A stretch of DNA of 64,000 nucleotides, taken from positions 310,874 through 374,873 of the forward strand of contig JAPWKE010000001.1 of the NCBI GenBank assembly GCA_028283655.1, read 5' to 3'. The DNA is from Acidobacteriaceae bacterium. GTDB taxonomy: Bacteria > Acidobacteriota > Terriglobia > Terriglobales > Acidobacteriaceae. Below, one piece after another: positions 63,052 through 64,000 of this stretch; position 1 is the first letter of the stretch, and each line of letters opens with the position of its first letter. The position numbers and the translations under genes were made by a program. Below the pieces are notes generated by a model, which had not been told where the DNA came from, ran no database searches, and saw only the letters and a program-made list of their open reading frames with translations.

Positions 63052-63971
63052 GCCCTGAGCGACGGCGTTGTGCGGTGGATCATGCTCAGCAGAAGGGCAT
63101 GAGTGAGCGCTGGGCGTGTCGTGTGGTGAAGCAACCGCGCGGCACGCAGCGTTATCGACCGACACAGCGCGAAGATGAAGATCAACTCACACAAGCCATC
63201 GTTGTTCTGGCCGGCCAGTATGGCCGCTACGGTTACCGGCGCATCACGGCGCTGCTGGTGCATGCGGGCTGGAAGGTGGGCAAGGATCGCGTGGAGCGCA
63301 TCTGGCGTCGCGAGGGGCTGAAGGTACCGAAGAAGCAGAAGCCACGCGGTAGGCTGTGGCTCAACGATGGATCGTGTGTGCGGCTGCGGCCGATGCATCG
63401 CAACCATGTGTGGAGCTACGACTTCGTCAGCGTGCGAACGCATGACGGCAGGACGGCGCGTACGTTGAACCTGATCGACGAGCACACACGTGAGGCGCTC
63501 ATCGTAAAGGTAGAGCGGCGCTGGTCGAGTGCGAAGGTGATCGAAGCACTGGCTGATGTGATGGTGAGCAAGGGCGTGCCCGAGCATCTTCGCTCGGACA
63601 ACGGACCGGAGTTCGTGGCGCATGATCTACGTACATGGCTGGCCAAGACAGGAGCAAAGACGATGTACATCGAACCCGGTTCACCGTGGGAGAACGGTTA
63701 CTGCGAAAGCTTCAACTCGAAGATGAGAGATGAGTTCCTGAACGGTGAGATCTTCTACTCGCTGAAGGAACTGCGTGTGCTGGCCGAACGCTGGCGCAGG
63801 CATTACAACACCGCCAGACCGCACTCATCACTAGGCTACAGACCGCCGGCGCCAGAGGCCTGGCTAGCATCCACTGTTCGGCGGCAAGAGGAGCCGGTCG
63901 CTTCGCTCCCAGCTCCTCTTACCGCCTTATCGTGCATCGATCTGAACTCAGAAATCGTTGCGCTACACTAA
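63045..63971 (+). CDS. IS3-family transposase, OrfB (DDE integrase domain)
   Basis: Frame -1 to OrfA; translated as an OrfA-OrfB fusion, or from the internal ATG at 63099 (MSERWACRVVKQPRG). HTH_21-like region (GQYGRYGYRRITALL), then the rve core with Asp in HVWSYDFVSV, Asp in LRSDNGPEF and Glu in GSPWENGYCESFNSKMRDEF, completing DDE. The C-terminus has HYNTARPHSSLGYRPP. All catalytic residues are present, so the element may be active. Confidence 0.93.
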   Translation, partial: LLSPERRRCAVDHAQQKGMSERWACRVVKQPRGTQRYRPTQREDEDQLTQAIVVLAGQYGRYGYRRITALLVHAGWKVGKDRVERIWRREGLKVPKKQKPRGRLWLNDGSCVRLRPMHRNHVWSYDFVSVRTHDGRTARTLNLIDEHTREALIVKVERRWSSAKVIEALADVMVSKGVPEHLRSDNGPEFVAHDLRTWLAKTGAKTMYIEPGSPWENGYCESFNSKMRDEFLNGEIFYSLKELRVLAERWRRHYNTARPHSSLGYRPPAPEAWLASTVRRQEEPVASLPAPLTALSCIDLNSEIVALH

Positions 63972-64000
63972 CAATCCAACTGGTACAAAAGATCGGTCAG

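Larger units (their letters stand above)
62716..63999 (+). mobile_element. IS3-family insertion sequence
   Basis: About 1284 nt with imperfect terminal inverted repeats: left tgcccggc...gtaccagttg, right caactggtac...gatcggtca, sharing the core gtaccagttg. It encodes two overlapping transposase frames with the family -1 frameshift site. The exact left edge is uncertain. The right end touches the window edge, so a target duplication cannot be checked. It interrupts the SIR2 gene. Confidence 0.8.

Overview
The window looks like a chromosomal segment of an acidobacterium (Terriglobales type, near Terriglobus, Granulicella or Edaphobacter). The grounds are high GC, a TonB-dependent receptor with a carboxypeptidase-regulatory N-terminus, a GH95 fucosidase, very long Ig-like/FG-GAP secreted proteins, an orphan GvpL/GvpF protein and trp genes scattered rather than in one operon. 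This placement is inference from gene content; no rRNA is present.

1-27.4 kb is core chromosome. It holds the end of a dipeptidase gene, xseA-glmM behind a single-domain response regulator, a YfgM-like TPR membrane protein, the GvpL/F orphan, pgsA, a secreted Ig-repeat protein, gdhA, a His/Pro-rich lipoprotein, trpE, a TonB-dependent receptor, a GH95 alpha-L-fucosidase, trhO, argG, a CSS-EAL c-di-GMP phosphodiesterase, trpG and glmS. GlmM and GlmS are two steps of the same amino-sugar pathway.

27.4-31.5 kb is an accessory spot just behind glmS. It has a tight three-gene operon of lower GC (winged-helix/PD-(D/E)XK-like nuclease, Hanks-type Ser/Thr kinase, unknown 428-aa protein), followed by a putative AbiC-like membrane protein. 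The three-gene operon is my best candidate for an undescribed, possibly defensive, system.

31.5-46.3 kb is core again: GlsB-type membrane protein, lipocalin, Spy/CpxP-like protein, an operon of sigma factor, membrane protein, zinc-ribbon protein and LytTR regulator, rlmB with a degenerate M1-peptidase-like protein, AsmA, two signal peptidases with RNase III, a TPR protein, and a second sigma/anti-sigma pair.

46.28-64 kb is an integrated element behind tRNA-Ala(GGC). It holds a tyrosine integrase, an excisionase-like protein, a LysR regulator, a VirB2/TraA fusion that looks like a deletion scar of a conjugative element, an Mrr-like nuclease, a 1695-aa secreted protein, a TIG-domain protein, a minus-strand cluster of DUF5677 (frameshifted), HEPN and a 765-aa nuclease, and a divergent SIR2 gene cut by an IS3-family insertion that runs to the window edge.

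Two global signals stand out. The plus strand is C-rich left of about 26.5 kb and G-rich right of about 30.5 kb, a skew reversal of the kind seen at replication origins. Degenerate 7-nt repeats carrying TAG in every frame lie against the stop codons of several genes.
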